Assembly (NCBI GenBank): GCA_964622775.1
Contig: CAZUSO010000017.1
Location: 1-51,600 of the forward strand
Length of the DNA: 51,600 bases
Direction of reading: 5' to 3'
From: CAZUSO01 sp964622775
GTDB lineage: Bacteria; Bacteroidota; Bacteroidia; Chitinophagales; Chitinophagaceae
Part shown: positions 19,121 through 26,834 of the stretch, one piece after another
How positions within the stretch are numbered: the stretch's first letter is position 1
How the letters are laid out: the number at the start of each line of letters is the position of its first letter
Position numbers and translations under genes: made by a program
Notes under the pieces: model-generated
What the model saw: the letters and a program-made list of their open reading frames with translations, nothing else
What the model was told of the DNA's origin: nothing
The model's database searches: none

Positions 19121-19723
19121 CGGAAATCTGCACGATCCGAGGCCCTTTAAAAGCCTCCGGCAGGCCGTCAATCGGAACTTTTATTATTTTCACCTGATAA
19201 CGATACTTGTTTCGGGTACCCCAGACAAAACCACTGAGCACCAGGCCTCCGGCCACAAGCGCCGAACGCGCCGAACGCGCAATGAATTGCGAACGGATGA
19301 CACCCTGCGGAGCCGGAAAGCGCCGCTGGAATTATCTGCCACCAGTGTAGGCTTAGCAGCAATCTTTTGTCCGACCCATACGATTAAACGGCGCAGATTA
19401 TCTGCACCCATTACTAAAGTCATCCGCAATTTGGCAACGATAATGCCCATGAACAAAGAAATAACTAAAGTTCGCACGGCAGGATTCCAGGTGCCGGTTT
19501 CCCAGTGGCGAATGGAAAACACTGTGTAGATAATAGCGACGGAAAGGAGGAGATAAACCCCTTTAATGATGATTCGGGTCAGGCCTGAGACAGAACGGAA
19601 TGCCGTATTTGTCGTAAAACAATAATATTCTATAAATGCAAGCGCTGCAAGAACTATCAGCGGCACACCGGTGTTTTTAAAAATAGGCTGAAAAATTACA
19701 ATAGTCGCATCGGCTATTTTCAT
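19121..19723 (-). pseudogene. Truncated metallophosphoesterase gene
   Basis: From 19723 the frame encodes an N-terminal domain of about four membrane helices (VIFQPIFKNTGVPLIVLAAL onward) ending VADNSSGA. One base shift near 19317 moves the frame to RSQFIARSARSALVAGGLVL and then DGLPEAFKGPRIVQIS. In intact membrane metallophosphoesterases of this group the last words are followed by DIHLG, the first metal-binding motif. Here homology stops at 19121, exactly where transposase remnants begin, so the whole catalytic domain is missing. The gene was probably broken by the insertion. Both the frameshift and the truncation make it non-functional. Confidence 0.75.
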
Positions 19724-19878
19724 AAATAAGGCTGATTTAGGTAAATGCCCGCTTTCATCGGTAAGCCACAGTTTTCTTTAGATCCTGATAAGATAAAGTG
19801 AAGAACTATGTATAGCCCAATGGGATTATGTACAGGATATCCGGGATATAAGCGTGTTCCCGGATTTTGCTTTTTAAT

Positions 19879-21747
19879 TTACCGGATTAATGTGATGTCA
19901 CCCCGCTTGTGCATTTTCCGGCCATCACGGGTTTCAAAGCTGAGCATATAATAATATACATCTGCCGGGGCCGGGCGGCCGTTTATGGTTCCGTCCCAGC
20001 TTTGATTACTGCTGAAGATATGGAATATTTTTTGGCCGTAGCGGTTAAATATATGCATGGCCATATTCTGTTCAAGGCATCTGGTTTTGATTTCCAGCTT
20101 ATCATTCAACCCATCGCCGTTGGGTGAAAATGCACTGGGAATCAAAGGCATGCAACTACAGTCGGGGTCGAACATGATCCGGACAGAATCTGAAAAAACG
20201 CCACATTCATTTTGAACGGTTACGGAATACAGGCCGCTTTCCGTTATCGTAATATAATCAGTTGTTTCACCGGTATTCCATACGATATTTTTTGTATTGC
20301 CTTCTGCTGAAAGGTCAAATGACTTTTCATTTGCCGTGCAGATCAGGGTATCCGGGGTAGTGATATTCACCATAGCGGGAAGAATAGTTACATGATAGGA
20401 ATCAACCACGATCTCACACTCCGAAAATGATTTAACGGTATAGATACCTGAATCCCTTACACTGATATTTTTTGTCTCCTCATAATTGCTCCAGTAGTAA
20501 TTGTCGGCTGTAATGGAAGGTTGCAGATGCAGGGAGCTCCCTTCACAAAGTTCCAGGTTGATCATCCGGTTCGTTCTTTGATGGGCATAGGCCGGGATGG
20601 GAATCTGGTTGCCAAATGCCGGGTCATATTTATCCCGGGAATAGTATAATGTTGCTATAGTTTCCAACTGAATCTGCATGGCATTTTGATCCGGATTCGC
20701 AATCTTTTTCAGAAATACTTCATGTCCATCGGCACCTCCTCTGGTTCTGGTCAGCAGATACAATTCATTTCTCAATAAATCGATAGTGCTCATATAGATG
20801 GACGGCGTAGTGGAAACATTGAGCATGGCGGCGGTATCGGCCTCCCCACTATCAAAAAAATCATGAAGATCCAATTGACAAAGCCGTTCACGATATTCAC
20901 CCGCAGAATAATTAACATACAGTTTATTGCCGTCCGGCGATAAGAAGGGGGATAAATATTTCAGGGTGTCGCCCATAAAAACATCCGGGAGTATGATATG
21001 ATTGAAATCCGAAATAGTTCCCGTAACAGGATCTAAAATCGCAAATCCGACCTTATTCATAAAACCTCCGTAAAGTATATTTTTACCATGAAGTTTCGGC
21101 CCATGATAAATAAAGTCGGATGCTAAAGGGGAATAGTTGACGGCGCCAAAGCCATTCGAGTCCAGCTTAATTGTGCCGATTCCATTCAATTCAGAAATAA
21201 CAATAATCCAATATTCTCCGCAACGCCTTCCCAAGGCAATTCCTATCAACCGATGGTTATCCATAAGCAATTCCTTCTTCACGGTGGTAATGCCTCCCAG
21301 CCCGCCATTTAAACTCATGTCAATTATGGAATAATCAATATGAGCATGGAGCTCCGGTATTCCTGAGCCATCGTAATGTACGGAGTCGGCATTTCGAATC
21401 AGGTAAAACTGATTAGGATTCGAGGGTGATTTTACAAAAGATGCAGCGTAACCTGTATGATCCGTACCCACTATATCTAAAGGAGGCACATCATTTAAAT
21501 GACCATTCTGCATCAGGGTGTGGTTCCGGTTGTAAACATGATATCCATCCGAGTAAAACAAAATTGCTCCATCCGGATCAGAGACGGCGCTGCCCGGCAT
21601 ATTGCTTGCACAATTAAGAAAAGAAGGCGGGTTGACATCCAGGTTCATAACGGTTTGATAATCGATAATCCAGTTGTCATTCTGCCCCTGTGTCCAACCG
21701 GTCGTAACCTGGATAAAAATAATACTGAGGGAAACCAAGCACTTCAT
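19879..21747 (-). CDS. Secreted protein with gliding-motility-associated (type B) C-terminal sorting domain
   Basis: A signal peptide starts at the Met at 21747 (MKCLVSLSIIFIQVTTGWTQ); a Met six codons upstream (21765) is the alternative start. The N-terminal ~400 residues contain repeated strands such as SDPDGAILFYSDGYHVYNRN and FLSPDGNKLYVNYS, pointing to a beta-propeller-like module. Two Ig-like stretches with GIYTVKSFSEC and GLYSVTVQNECG follow. The C-terminus PSAFSPNGDGLNDKLEI ... VYYYMLSFETRDGR is the CHU_C/type B signal of the type IX secretion system, which exports and attaches proteins to the cell surface. No secretion machinery genes are nearby. The function of the exported part is unknown. 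Confidence 0.88.
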   Translation of the reverse strand: MKCLVSLSIIFIQVTTGWTQGQNDNWIIDYQTVMNLDVNPPSFLNCASNMPGSAVSDPDGAILFYSDGYHVYNRNHTLMQNGHLNDVPPLDIVGTDHTGYAASFVKSPSNPNQFYLIRNADSVHYDGSGIPELHAHIDYSIIDMSLNGGLGGITTVKKELLMDNHRLIGIALGRRCGEYWIIVISELNGIGTIKLDSNGFGAVNYSPLASDFIYHGPKLHGKNILYGGFMNKVGFAILDPVTGTISDFNHIILPDVFMGDTLKYLSPFLSPDGNKLYVNYSAGEYRERLCQLDLHDFFDSGEADTAAMLNVSTTPSIYMSTIDLLRNELYLLTRTRGGADGHEVFLKKIANPDQNAMQIQLETIATLYYSRDKYDPAFGNQIPIPAYAHQRTNRMINLELCEGSSLHLQPSITADNYYWSNYEETKNISVRDSGIYTVKSFSECEIVVDSYHVTILPAMVNITTPDTLICTANEKSFDLSAEGNTKNIVWNTGETTDYITITESGLYSVTVQNECGVFSDSVRIMFDPDCSCMPLIPSAFSPNGDGLNDKLEIKTRCLEQNMAMHIFNRYGQKIFHIFSSNQSWDGTINGRPAPADVYYYMLSFETRDGRKMHKRGDITLIR

Positions 21748-21765
21748 ATCACCAAAGTTAAGCAT

Positions 21766-21990
21766 TCTTGAATCATTCTATATGCACAAAAGGTTAAGGA
21801 GTGCATACAGAAGCCTCAATAACAATAAGGAATGGTTATTTACCAGTATGATTATATTGAACTGAATATCCCAAATACCACCAATACTATTGACGGTCAC
21901 TTTGCGGATTTAAAAAACAAGCTCAGAAACCACAAAGGCTTATCAAAGAAGTGTAAAATGAAATTTATTGACGGGTTTTTAAAGGCGTAG
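21766..21990 (+). pseudogene. Remnant of a second transposase gene (C-terminal part)
   Basis: One frame carries MHKRLRSAYRSLNNNKEWLF (from about 21781); after a shift the next carries YQYDYIELNIPNTTNTIDGH, followed by FADLKNKLRNHKGLSKK and a stop at 21988-21990. This is the typical end of an IS transposase with the NTTN/DGxFxxLK pattern. The N-terminal catalytic part is absent. The fragment starts at the 5' end of the gliding-type gene. It is unrelated to the element at 18133. Confidence 0.7.
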
Positions 21991-22005
21991 GGCTTTCTGA
22001 AAATA

Positions 22006-22039
22006 TCAAAGACCTGCCAATCAATTGACGGGTCTTTGA
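22006..22039 (+). terminator. Hairpin after the transposase remnant
   Basis: TCAAAGACC (22006-22014) pairs with GGTCTTTGA (22031-22039); extended arms match in 14 of 16 positions. It lies 15 bases after the remnant's stop and may be the element's own terminator or an end repeat. The rest of 21991-22458 holds no supported gene; a 73-codon minus frame there (22065-22286) has no recognisable features. Confidence 0.45.
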
Positions 22040-22458
22040 ATCACATTTTCGTCAAGCATCTGTATTATCCCTGACAAGTTGTTCCCCGGCAGCGCTTGCT
22101 TCTGTTTATGCAGATAATGTAAAGCTGAAACAAAAAAAATGACAGCCAAATTATTAGAAGAAAAACACCACCACAAATGTCCTTTTGAACTAAATGTCTC
22201 GAAAAATCACCGCAAAAGTCTATTACACCAAGTTTCGAAAAATTTCCCGTTCGGTATTTCTCCTGATACACTGTAGCGCATTTCATGCTCTTGATGAAAG
22301 GGTAGCATTAGCGCTGCTACACCCGATAGCGGAAATGCTTATTCAGGATGAATTTCCAGTCGGATTATTTGCGGTCGGAGATCGTTTGCCTCTTTGACGG
22401 GGCAGGGGCAACACCGGACTTAGTTTTGAGAACTACGCTTAACCGGGCCTGGAAATTG

Positions 22459-22851
22459 TTACTGCTGACGACCCAGCTTCTCCAGTAACTCGCGCATAAA
22501 CGCCCGCATCCGCTCTTCCGATTTTTCCTGGTAGGCTAAAACCTGTTGCAGCATAGACTGAAACCGGGCGGTTAATTCTTCCGGAACATTGTTCTGGTGC
22601 TGCACATATCCAAATACCTGGTCATTATTTTCATATTGCTGGATATTGATCGTGATCTCTTCCTGCAGCAGGTCATCCACGGTACAGTCTAAGATCCGGG
22701 CTATTTCCGGCAATTCATCCAAAGGTATTTTGATCTCCCCGTTTTCCATACGGTTATATGCGGAAGCGCTCTTATGAAGTCTTTCCGCCATTTCCTTTTG
22801 CGAAATATCCTTAAGCGTGCGCAACTTTTTAATACGCGTATGTACTGTCAT
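22459..22851 (-). CDS. XRE-family helix-turn-helix transcriptional regulator
   Basis: DNA-binding HTH_3 domain in residues ~5-60: IKKLRTLKDISQKEMAERLH, then SASAYNRMENGEIKIPLDEL and IARILDCTVDDLL. A C-terminal tail from ~75 is Gln/Glu-rich and helical (RFQSMLQQVLAYQEKSEERM) and may form a dimerising coiled coil. It is divergent from the lipoprotein cassette that starts at 22995, and a CGGTAAG-G-CTTACCG dyad lies between the two genes, so control of that cassette is plausible. AATATT repeats just upstream of its own start may be self-regulatory. The role is inferred from position. Confidence 0.88.
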   Translation of the reverse strand: MTVHTRIKKLRTLKDISQKEMAERLHKSASAYNRMENGEIKIPLDELPEIARILDCTVDDLLQEEITINIQQYENNDQVFGYVQHQNNVPEELTARFQSMLQQVLAYQEKSEERMRAFMRELLEKLGRQQ

Positions 22852-22965
22852 AGGTAAAATATTTGTGTTGCAATATTAGGGATAAAAATGCAAAAAGCGG
22901 TTTGAAATTGCCGGTTTTCTTTACTCCATTTGTATATTATTTTTCTTTTATTTATTTTTACTAAA

Positions 22966-22980
22966 CGGTAAGGCTTACCG
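22966..22980. promoter_or_regulatory. Palindrome between XRE regulator and lipoprotein gene (candidate operator)
   Basis: CGGTAAG (22966-22972) and CTTACCG (22974-22980) flank one G. It lies 15 bases before the lipoprotein start and is a fitting size for a homodimeric HTH regulator. Confidence 0.4.
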
Positions 22981-22994
22981 GTATTTAAGCCGAA

Positions 22995-23501
22995 ATGATG
23001 ATGAAAAAGCTAATTTTGATGGCAGTAATTGCTGGTAGTAGTGTGCTTGCACTTGTTTCCTGCCAAAAAGAAACCACAACACAATCAACAGACACAGACA
23101 ATATGCATACTTTAATGTCTGTCTTTCAAATTCACTCCCCATACGCGATTGAAACACGGTATCGTGTACAAATTGATGAGGATGGAGAAATTTGTTGTCC
23201 AGAAGATGATGGAGACTGCGCCTGTCCACCTGTAGTAATAACGCCTGGTAAACTTAGCGCTTTGAATTTGGCAGTACGATCGAACAATTTTGTACAGTTT
23301 CTACAAAATAACGCGGACGTTGAGCAGCAACTTATATCTGCTAACTCATTGATGTCACAAATGATAAGCAGTATAAAAAGTGGCGCCAATAGCATTATGC
23401 TTTATTCGACTTGCCCAGGCAGTTCATTATTTTTGATTGGTAGCGGGTCTGTTACTGATTCTACTTATCTGGTGTCTTTATCTGTAAGATCAAAACCATA
23501 A
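22995..23501 (+). CDS. Small lipoprotein with a cysteine cluster (unknown function)
   Basis: The N-terminus MMMKKLILMAVIAGSSVLAL leads to a lipobox VSC (Cys at about 23), so it is a lipidated periplasmic or surface protein; three adjacent Met codons make the exact start uncertain. After a Thr/Asp-rich linker comes GEICCPEDDGDCACPPVV, with four cysteines in ten residues, next to several acidic residues. The remaining part is helical and polar (DVEQQLISANSLMSQMISSI). I recognise no family. It heads a probable cassette with the two genes after it, the last of which has a CxxC motif, so disulfide chemistry or metal binding is likely but unproven. Confidence 0.75.
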   Translation: MMMKKLILMAVIAGSSVLALVSCQKETTTQSTDTDNMHTLMSVFQIHSPYAIETRYRVQIDEDGEICCPEDDGDCACPPVVITPGKLSALNLAVRSNNFVQFLQNNADVEQQLISANSLMSQMISSIKSGANSIMLYSTCPGSSLFLIGSGSVTDSTYLVSLSVRSKP

Positions 23502-23573
23502 TTCCATTGCTAACAACTTACAGTTAAGGAGAACGATAGTTCATTTTTCTCCTTAATTGTTTTATTTTGTCTT

Positions 23574-24656
23574 ATGAAATATTTCACCTTTTTTCTTTTT
23601 TTATGCTTGCTGGTGATACCGGGATGTGATGCTCGTTCTGATAAAATAAAAGCCCTGAAGCAGGTAATCATTAATGCGCCTGCAGCAAATGTTTCGCACG
23701 ATGAAAAAGTGCGCTTACAGCTTATTCAGGATGATAGCGCGCGTTTTGTGTTATTCCAGGTTGTCTTTCCCGAAAGTTTAAATGTATATACCTATAACGA
23801 TACCTTGGGGTTGGCAGATTCTTTCCATTATACGCATATTGCAAGAGACCCTTACAATTTCAAAATATATAAAAACAAGATTTATATTTCTTATTCCGGA
23901 CGCATCAATGAAATTTCGCGGGATGGTAAAACGAATAAATATCTTGCCGTTGAAAATAAGCCCGATTCATTTTATAACTATGATTTTCGTTACAATTCCC
24001 ATAACAATCTAAACGACTCCGTAGTATATCTGTTTAATTTTATGAGAAATAAGGAAGACAAAAAAAGACAGCAATATTTCTTATCCGCATTTAGTGTTAA
24101 TGACAGCAGCCTGAATTTTGTCAAATATGTTTGTCCTGTTTTTGATGATTACAAAAAGAAAAATTATTATAACAATGGAACATATTTTGATGTCAATAAC
24201 GACACTTTTTATTATTGTATTGGCTATTATGATAAGATTTATGCCTGCGACATTAATTCAAAATCATTATTCACAATAAATATTCCTGATTATATATCAG
24301 GTTATAACGACAATCCTGTAAACGACGACAGCACACACGATTATCAATACTTAATGAGCTTTTTTACCACAAAGCCACAAATAAGTTGCCTGAGATATGA
24401 TAAATACAGGCATCTGCTTCACGTATTGATTAAGAAAGGACAACCGCTTACCAATAAAAAGGGAGAAGTAAATAATTCGTTTTCAGCAGGTTTTTACTGG
24501 CTTGTTTTTGACACACAAGGCAGACTGTTGAAGAAATATGATTTACCGGCTAACCAATATAAAGCAATTATGTATTTTACCCAGGATTACATATTCATCA
24601 AACGAAATGAAAAAAATGAAGACAAAATTATTCTTGATGCTTTTACTCTCAATTAG
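23574..24656 (+). CDS. Lipoprotein, propeller-like (DUF4221/6-bladed type suspected)
   Basis: The signal peptide ends in lipobox IPGC (Cys ~18). The body of 360 residues is beta-rich, with recurrent short blocks such as NFKIYKNKIYISYSGRINEI, FYYCIGYYDKIYACDIN and FYWLVFDTQGRLLKKYDLP, which look like propeller blades. Similar lipoproteins in Bacteroidota (DUF4221 or 6-bladed propeller) lie beside small exported peptides and thiol proteins, as here. Spacing to the first lipoprotein is 72 bases, and the next gene overlaps its last 50 bases. No catalytic motif was seen. Confidence 0.7.
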   Translation: MKYFTFFLFLCLLVIPGCDARSDKIKALKQVIINAPAANVSHDEKVRLQLIQDDSARFVLFQVVFPESLNVYTYNDTLGLADSFHYTHIARDPYNFKIYKNKIYISYSGRINEISRDGKTNKYLAVENKPDSFYNYDFRYNSHNNLNDSVVYLFNFMRNKEDKKRQQYFLSAFSVNDSSLNFVKYVCPVFDDYKKKNYYNNGTYFDVNNDTFYYCIGYYDKIYACDINSKSLFTINIPDYISGYNDNPVNDDSTHDYQYLMSFFTTKPQISCLRYDKYRHLLHVLIKKGQPLTNKKGEVNNSFSAGFYWLVFDTQGRLLKKYDLPANQYKAIMYFTQDYIFIKRNEKNEDKIILDAFTLN

Positions 24657-25050
24657 TTTTTTTGGTAAATGCAACAACTCAGATAAAGCAGGAAATGAAT
24701 ATGCAACAGCATTTCAAAAAGTTGGATTAGAGGATTACAGCAAATACAGGTATGTATTTTTCTTCACCAACGGGTGTACGGGTTGCAGGAGCAAATTTCT
24801 ATACACCATCCTGGAAGACAAGTGGTATCAGCATAACGCAATTATAGTGTCAAAAAGTAATCTGCAATTTTTGGAGGGGTTCAGAGATAAAAATATTTTT
24901 ATTGACTCCACTAATTATTTAGCTACTCACCATGTGGACTTTATGCCAGACGGCTTTTTACAGATAATAAATGACAAGCCTGTCATCACTCATATTAACC
25001 TTGATAACAACGACAGCCTGCTTAATTATTTTGAAACGGTTTTTAAATAG
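24607..25050 (+). CDS. Exported thioredoxin-like protein with CxxC motif
   Basis: The most likely start is the Met at 24607, giving a hydrophobic signal segment (KTKLFLMLLLSISFFGKC); longer and shorter starts (24538, 24616) exist. A strand YRYVFFFTNGC leads into CTGC at the start of a helix, the place of the active site in thioredoxin-like proteins, and the rest shows alternating strands and helices (NAIIVSKSNLQFLE, MPDGFLQIINDKPV). It overlaps the propeller lipoprotein by 50 bases, so the two are probably translated together. Reducing or transferring disulfides in the periplasm is the obvious hypothesis; the Cys-rich lipoprotein two genes upstream is a candidate partner. Confidence 0.7.
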   Translation: MKKMKTKLFLMLLLSISFFGKCNNSDKAGNEYATAFQKVGLEDYSKYRYVFFFTNGCTGCRSKFLYTILEDKWYQHNAIIVSKSNLQFLEGFRDKNIFIDSTNYLATHHVDFMPDGFLQIINDKPVITHINLDNNDSLLNYFETVFK

Positions 25051-25060
25051 AAATTATTCT

Positions 25061-25090
25061 CCCTTCGGAATCTGCCCTTCCGAAGGGCAG
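25061..25090 (+). terminator. Terminator-like hairpin after the lipoprotein cassette
   Basis: CCCTTCGGAA (25061-25070) pairs with TTCCGAAGGG (25078-25087); the alternative CTGCCCTT/AAGGGCAG (25072-25090) is also perfect. It lies 10 bases past the stop and precedes an A/T-rich stretch. The rest of the spacer to 25225 shows no gene. Confidence 0.55.
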
Positions 25091-25225
25091 GTAAAAAGGA
25101 TTTCTTTTGCCTTTTTCGATTGTTATTCCACAGTCGTTGCCAAAGGCTTTGTCCTTATGCTTTTTGTCCGTAACCAAAATAGATTTTTACTATAAAAATA
25201 TTTTGAATATCCATTGTTCTGAATT

Positions 25226-26533
25226 TTAAAGTTCATTTAATCGTTTCCCCTGATAATTTGAAAATCGCTGATGTTTTGGCGCTCCGATTGCCTGCCGTCC
25301 GTAAATGCTGTTATGCCCTGAAAGTAAATAAGCAACAACACATGCAATAGCCACATAAATGCCGCAGGCACTGCCAAACAGTTCGATAGCCATAATGCTG
25401 CATGCTATTGGTGTGTTGGTAGCCCCTGCAAAAACAGCAACAAACCCCATACCGGCCAGAAGTCCCGTAGGCAGGGGAACAAAATAACTTAGCGCATTCC
25501 CCAATGTTGCTCCGATGAAGAACAGCGGAGTAACTTCTCCTCCTTTAAAACCTGCCGATAACGTGATTACAGTAAAAATTATTTTTATGGCAAAATCGTA
25601 AGCCGGTAACTGCTGGTCGAAAGCATTTACAATCGTAGGGATACCTAAGCCAATATATTTTGTAGTGCCCATTGCGTATACAGCGGATGCTACGATAATG
25701 CCCCCGATTAGGGATCGGAATGGCGGATAAGCAATTTTTGATTTGAAAACAGCACTTGCCTTATGTGTGATTTTGCTGAATGTTGCAGCACACAATCCGA
25801 AAACAATTCCCGCAATGATTGCATAAACGATATTCAAAAATGAAATGTCGGGGATAAAACTGATATGGTATTGCGTATGATGTGTCTGCCAAAGCTTAGT
25901 AACTAAATCAGCAATTACAGAAGCTGCAAATGCCGGAAAAATAGCATCGTATTTTAATTGCCCGATTAAAAAAACTTCCAGGCCAAAGATGGCGCCTGCC
26001 AATGGTGTTCCAAAAACAGACCCGAACCCTGCAGAGATAGCAGCGATGATTAAGATTTTTCGTTCACTTTCTGTAAGACGAAAAGGTTTGCTGAATTGGT
26101 CGGCAATAGCTCCGGCCATTTGCAAAGCAGTACCTTCACGTCCTGCCGATCCGCCAAAAAGATGCGTTGCAATAGTTCCGATATATACAAACGGAGCCAT
26201 CCGGAAAGGAATGATTTTTTTAGGGTCGTGAATGGTATCAATCAGCAGGTTATTGCCCGCTTCAATGTCCTTGCCCAAATAATAATAAAGTAATCCTATA
26301 AAAAAGCCGCCAAGAGGCAATAATGCTATCAGCCATAAATTATCTTCCCGAAAATCTGTTGCCCAGTCTAAAGACTGTAAAAAGCCCGCCGAAGAACTAC
26401 CGATACAAAACCCGATGAACAAACAGATTAACGTCCATTTCAACACATATGGTATAGCAGGATAATGCCGGAACCATACCTGAAGTTGTAAATTGATTTT
26501 TTTGCCGAATGACCTTTTATGTTTCGTTCGCAT
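25226..26533 (-). CDS. CLC-family transporter, probable fluoride exporter (CLC-F type)
   Basis: Inner-membrane anion transporter of 435 residues with the CLC helix pattern. Key signatures are GGSAGREGT near residue 130 (Glu is the proton gate; canonical chloride types have GREGP), FGTPLAGAIFGLEV, and GFKGGEVTPLFFIGATLG near 328 in place of the usual GxFxP. The GNNL replacing GSGIP near residue 80 and the GREGT variant fit the fluoride/proton antiporter subfamily I know as CLC-F (EriC-F). A riboswitch of the fluoride class sits in its leader at 26567-26615, which strongly supports fluoride export. It is transcribed alone, opposite to the lipoprotein cassette. Chloride transport is possible but unlikely. 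Confidence 0.87.
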   Translation of the reverse strand: MRTKHKRSFGKKINLQLQVWFRHYPAIPYVLKWTLICLFIGFCIGSSSAGFLQSLDWATDFREDNLWLIALLPLGGFFIGLLYYYLGKDIEAGNNLLIDTIHDPKKIIPFRMAPFVYIGTIATHLFGGSAGREGTALQMAGAIADQFSKPFRLTESERKILIIAAISAGFGSVFGTPLAGAIFGLEVFLIGQLKYDAIFPAFAASVIADLVTKLWQTHHTQYHISFIPDISFLNIVYAIIAGIVFGLCAATFSKITHKASAVFKSKIAYPPFRSLIGGIIVASAVYAMGTTKYIGLGIPTIVNAFDQQLPAYDFAIKIIFTVITLSAGFKGGEVTPLFFIGATLGNALSYFVPLPTGLLAGMGFVAVFAGATNTPIACSIMAIELFGSACGIYVAIACVVAYLLSGHNSIYGRQAIGAPKHQRFSNYQGKRLNEL

Positions 26534-26539
26534 AAACTA

Positions 26540-26568
26540 CCTGATTAATGTTATATAACTTAATCAGG
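26540..26568 (-). promoter_or_regulatory. Expression-platform hairpin of the fluoride riboswitch
   Basis: On the transcript CCTGATTAA...TTAATCAGG (plus 26560-26568 and 26540-26548) forms an outer stem around GTTATATAAC, an almost complete 29-base palindrome with one extra base. Its first two bases, CC at 26568-26567, are the last bases of the aptamer pseudoknot strand GACGCC, and its 3' arm ends at CAGG, 6 bases before the ATG. The hairpin and the aptamer therefore exclude each other, and the hairpin would mask the ribosome site when fluoride is absent. Confidence 0.7.
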
Positions 26569-26615
26569 CGTCATCAGCTTTTAAGACGGTTCAATTAGGA
26601 AGACACCATTTCCCT
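26567..26615 (-). ncRNA. Fluoride riboswitch (crcB motif)
   Basis: Read on the minus strand. P1 is AGGGA (26615-26611) with TTCCT (26601-26597), enclosing AATG and then GTGTC. The GGTGTC strand (26607-26602) is complementary to GACGCC (26572-26567), the pseudoknot of this class. The conserved block GCTGATGACGCC and an AACCG segment before it match the published fluoride aptamers of Thermotoga and Pseudomonas in order and spacing. P2 is short and poorly defined here. The 5' end is at or next to the predicted transcription start (26620). Confidence 0.85.
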
Positions 26616-26626
26616 GTTGCCTGCCG

Positions 26627-26634
26627 CAAAGATA
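26627..26634 (-). promoter_or_regulatory. -7 promoter box of the CLC gene
   Basis: On the minus strand TATCTTTG matches TAnnTTTG. Transcription starting 6-8 bases further on would begin at about 26620, immediately at the aptamer's 5' end. The remaining 26635-26796 region is A/T-rich and shows no gene. Confidence 0.55.
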
Positions 26635-26796
26635 GACGATTGTTGCTAAGTTTTTTCGCACAGGCTCCTTTTTTTATTATAATCGGTTTCTTTAGCGTTG
26701 TCCATAATGTATCTGGTCCTTACAGCCATCCGTAAGAAGAAAAATAAAAAAGAAAGAAGAAATTTTTTCTATCGGCAGGAAAGCGATAAACCTCCC

Positions 26797-26830
26797 TGTA
26801 CACAATGGTTTTGGGATCGGCTTGTGTACA
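26797..26830 (-). terminator. Inverted repeat after the last gene of the efflux operon
   Basis: TGTACACAA (26797-26805) and TTGTGTACA (26822-26830) are perfect complements with a 16-base loop, only 4 bases beyond the permease stop codon. It probably ends the long efflux transcript, though no U-run follows. Confidence 0.5.
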
Positions 26831-26834
26831 ATCA

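Noticed and set aside
22065..22286. Minus-strand open frame of 73 codons with a hydrophobic stretch
   Set aside because: No start signal, no family resemblance, and located in decayed transposon surroundings.
25051..25195. Short frame after the CxxC gene (ISFAFFDCYSTVVAKGF)
   Set aside because: No start codon after the terminator hairpin and no family recognised.
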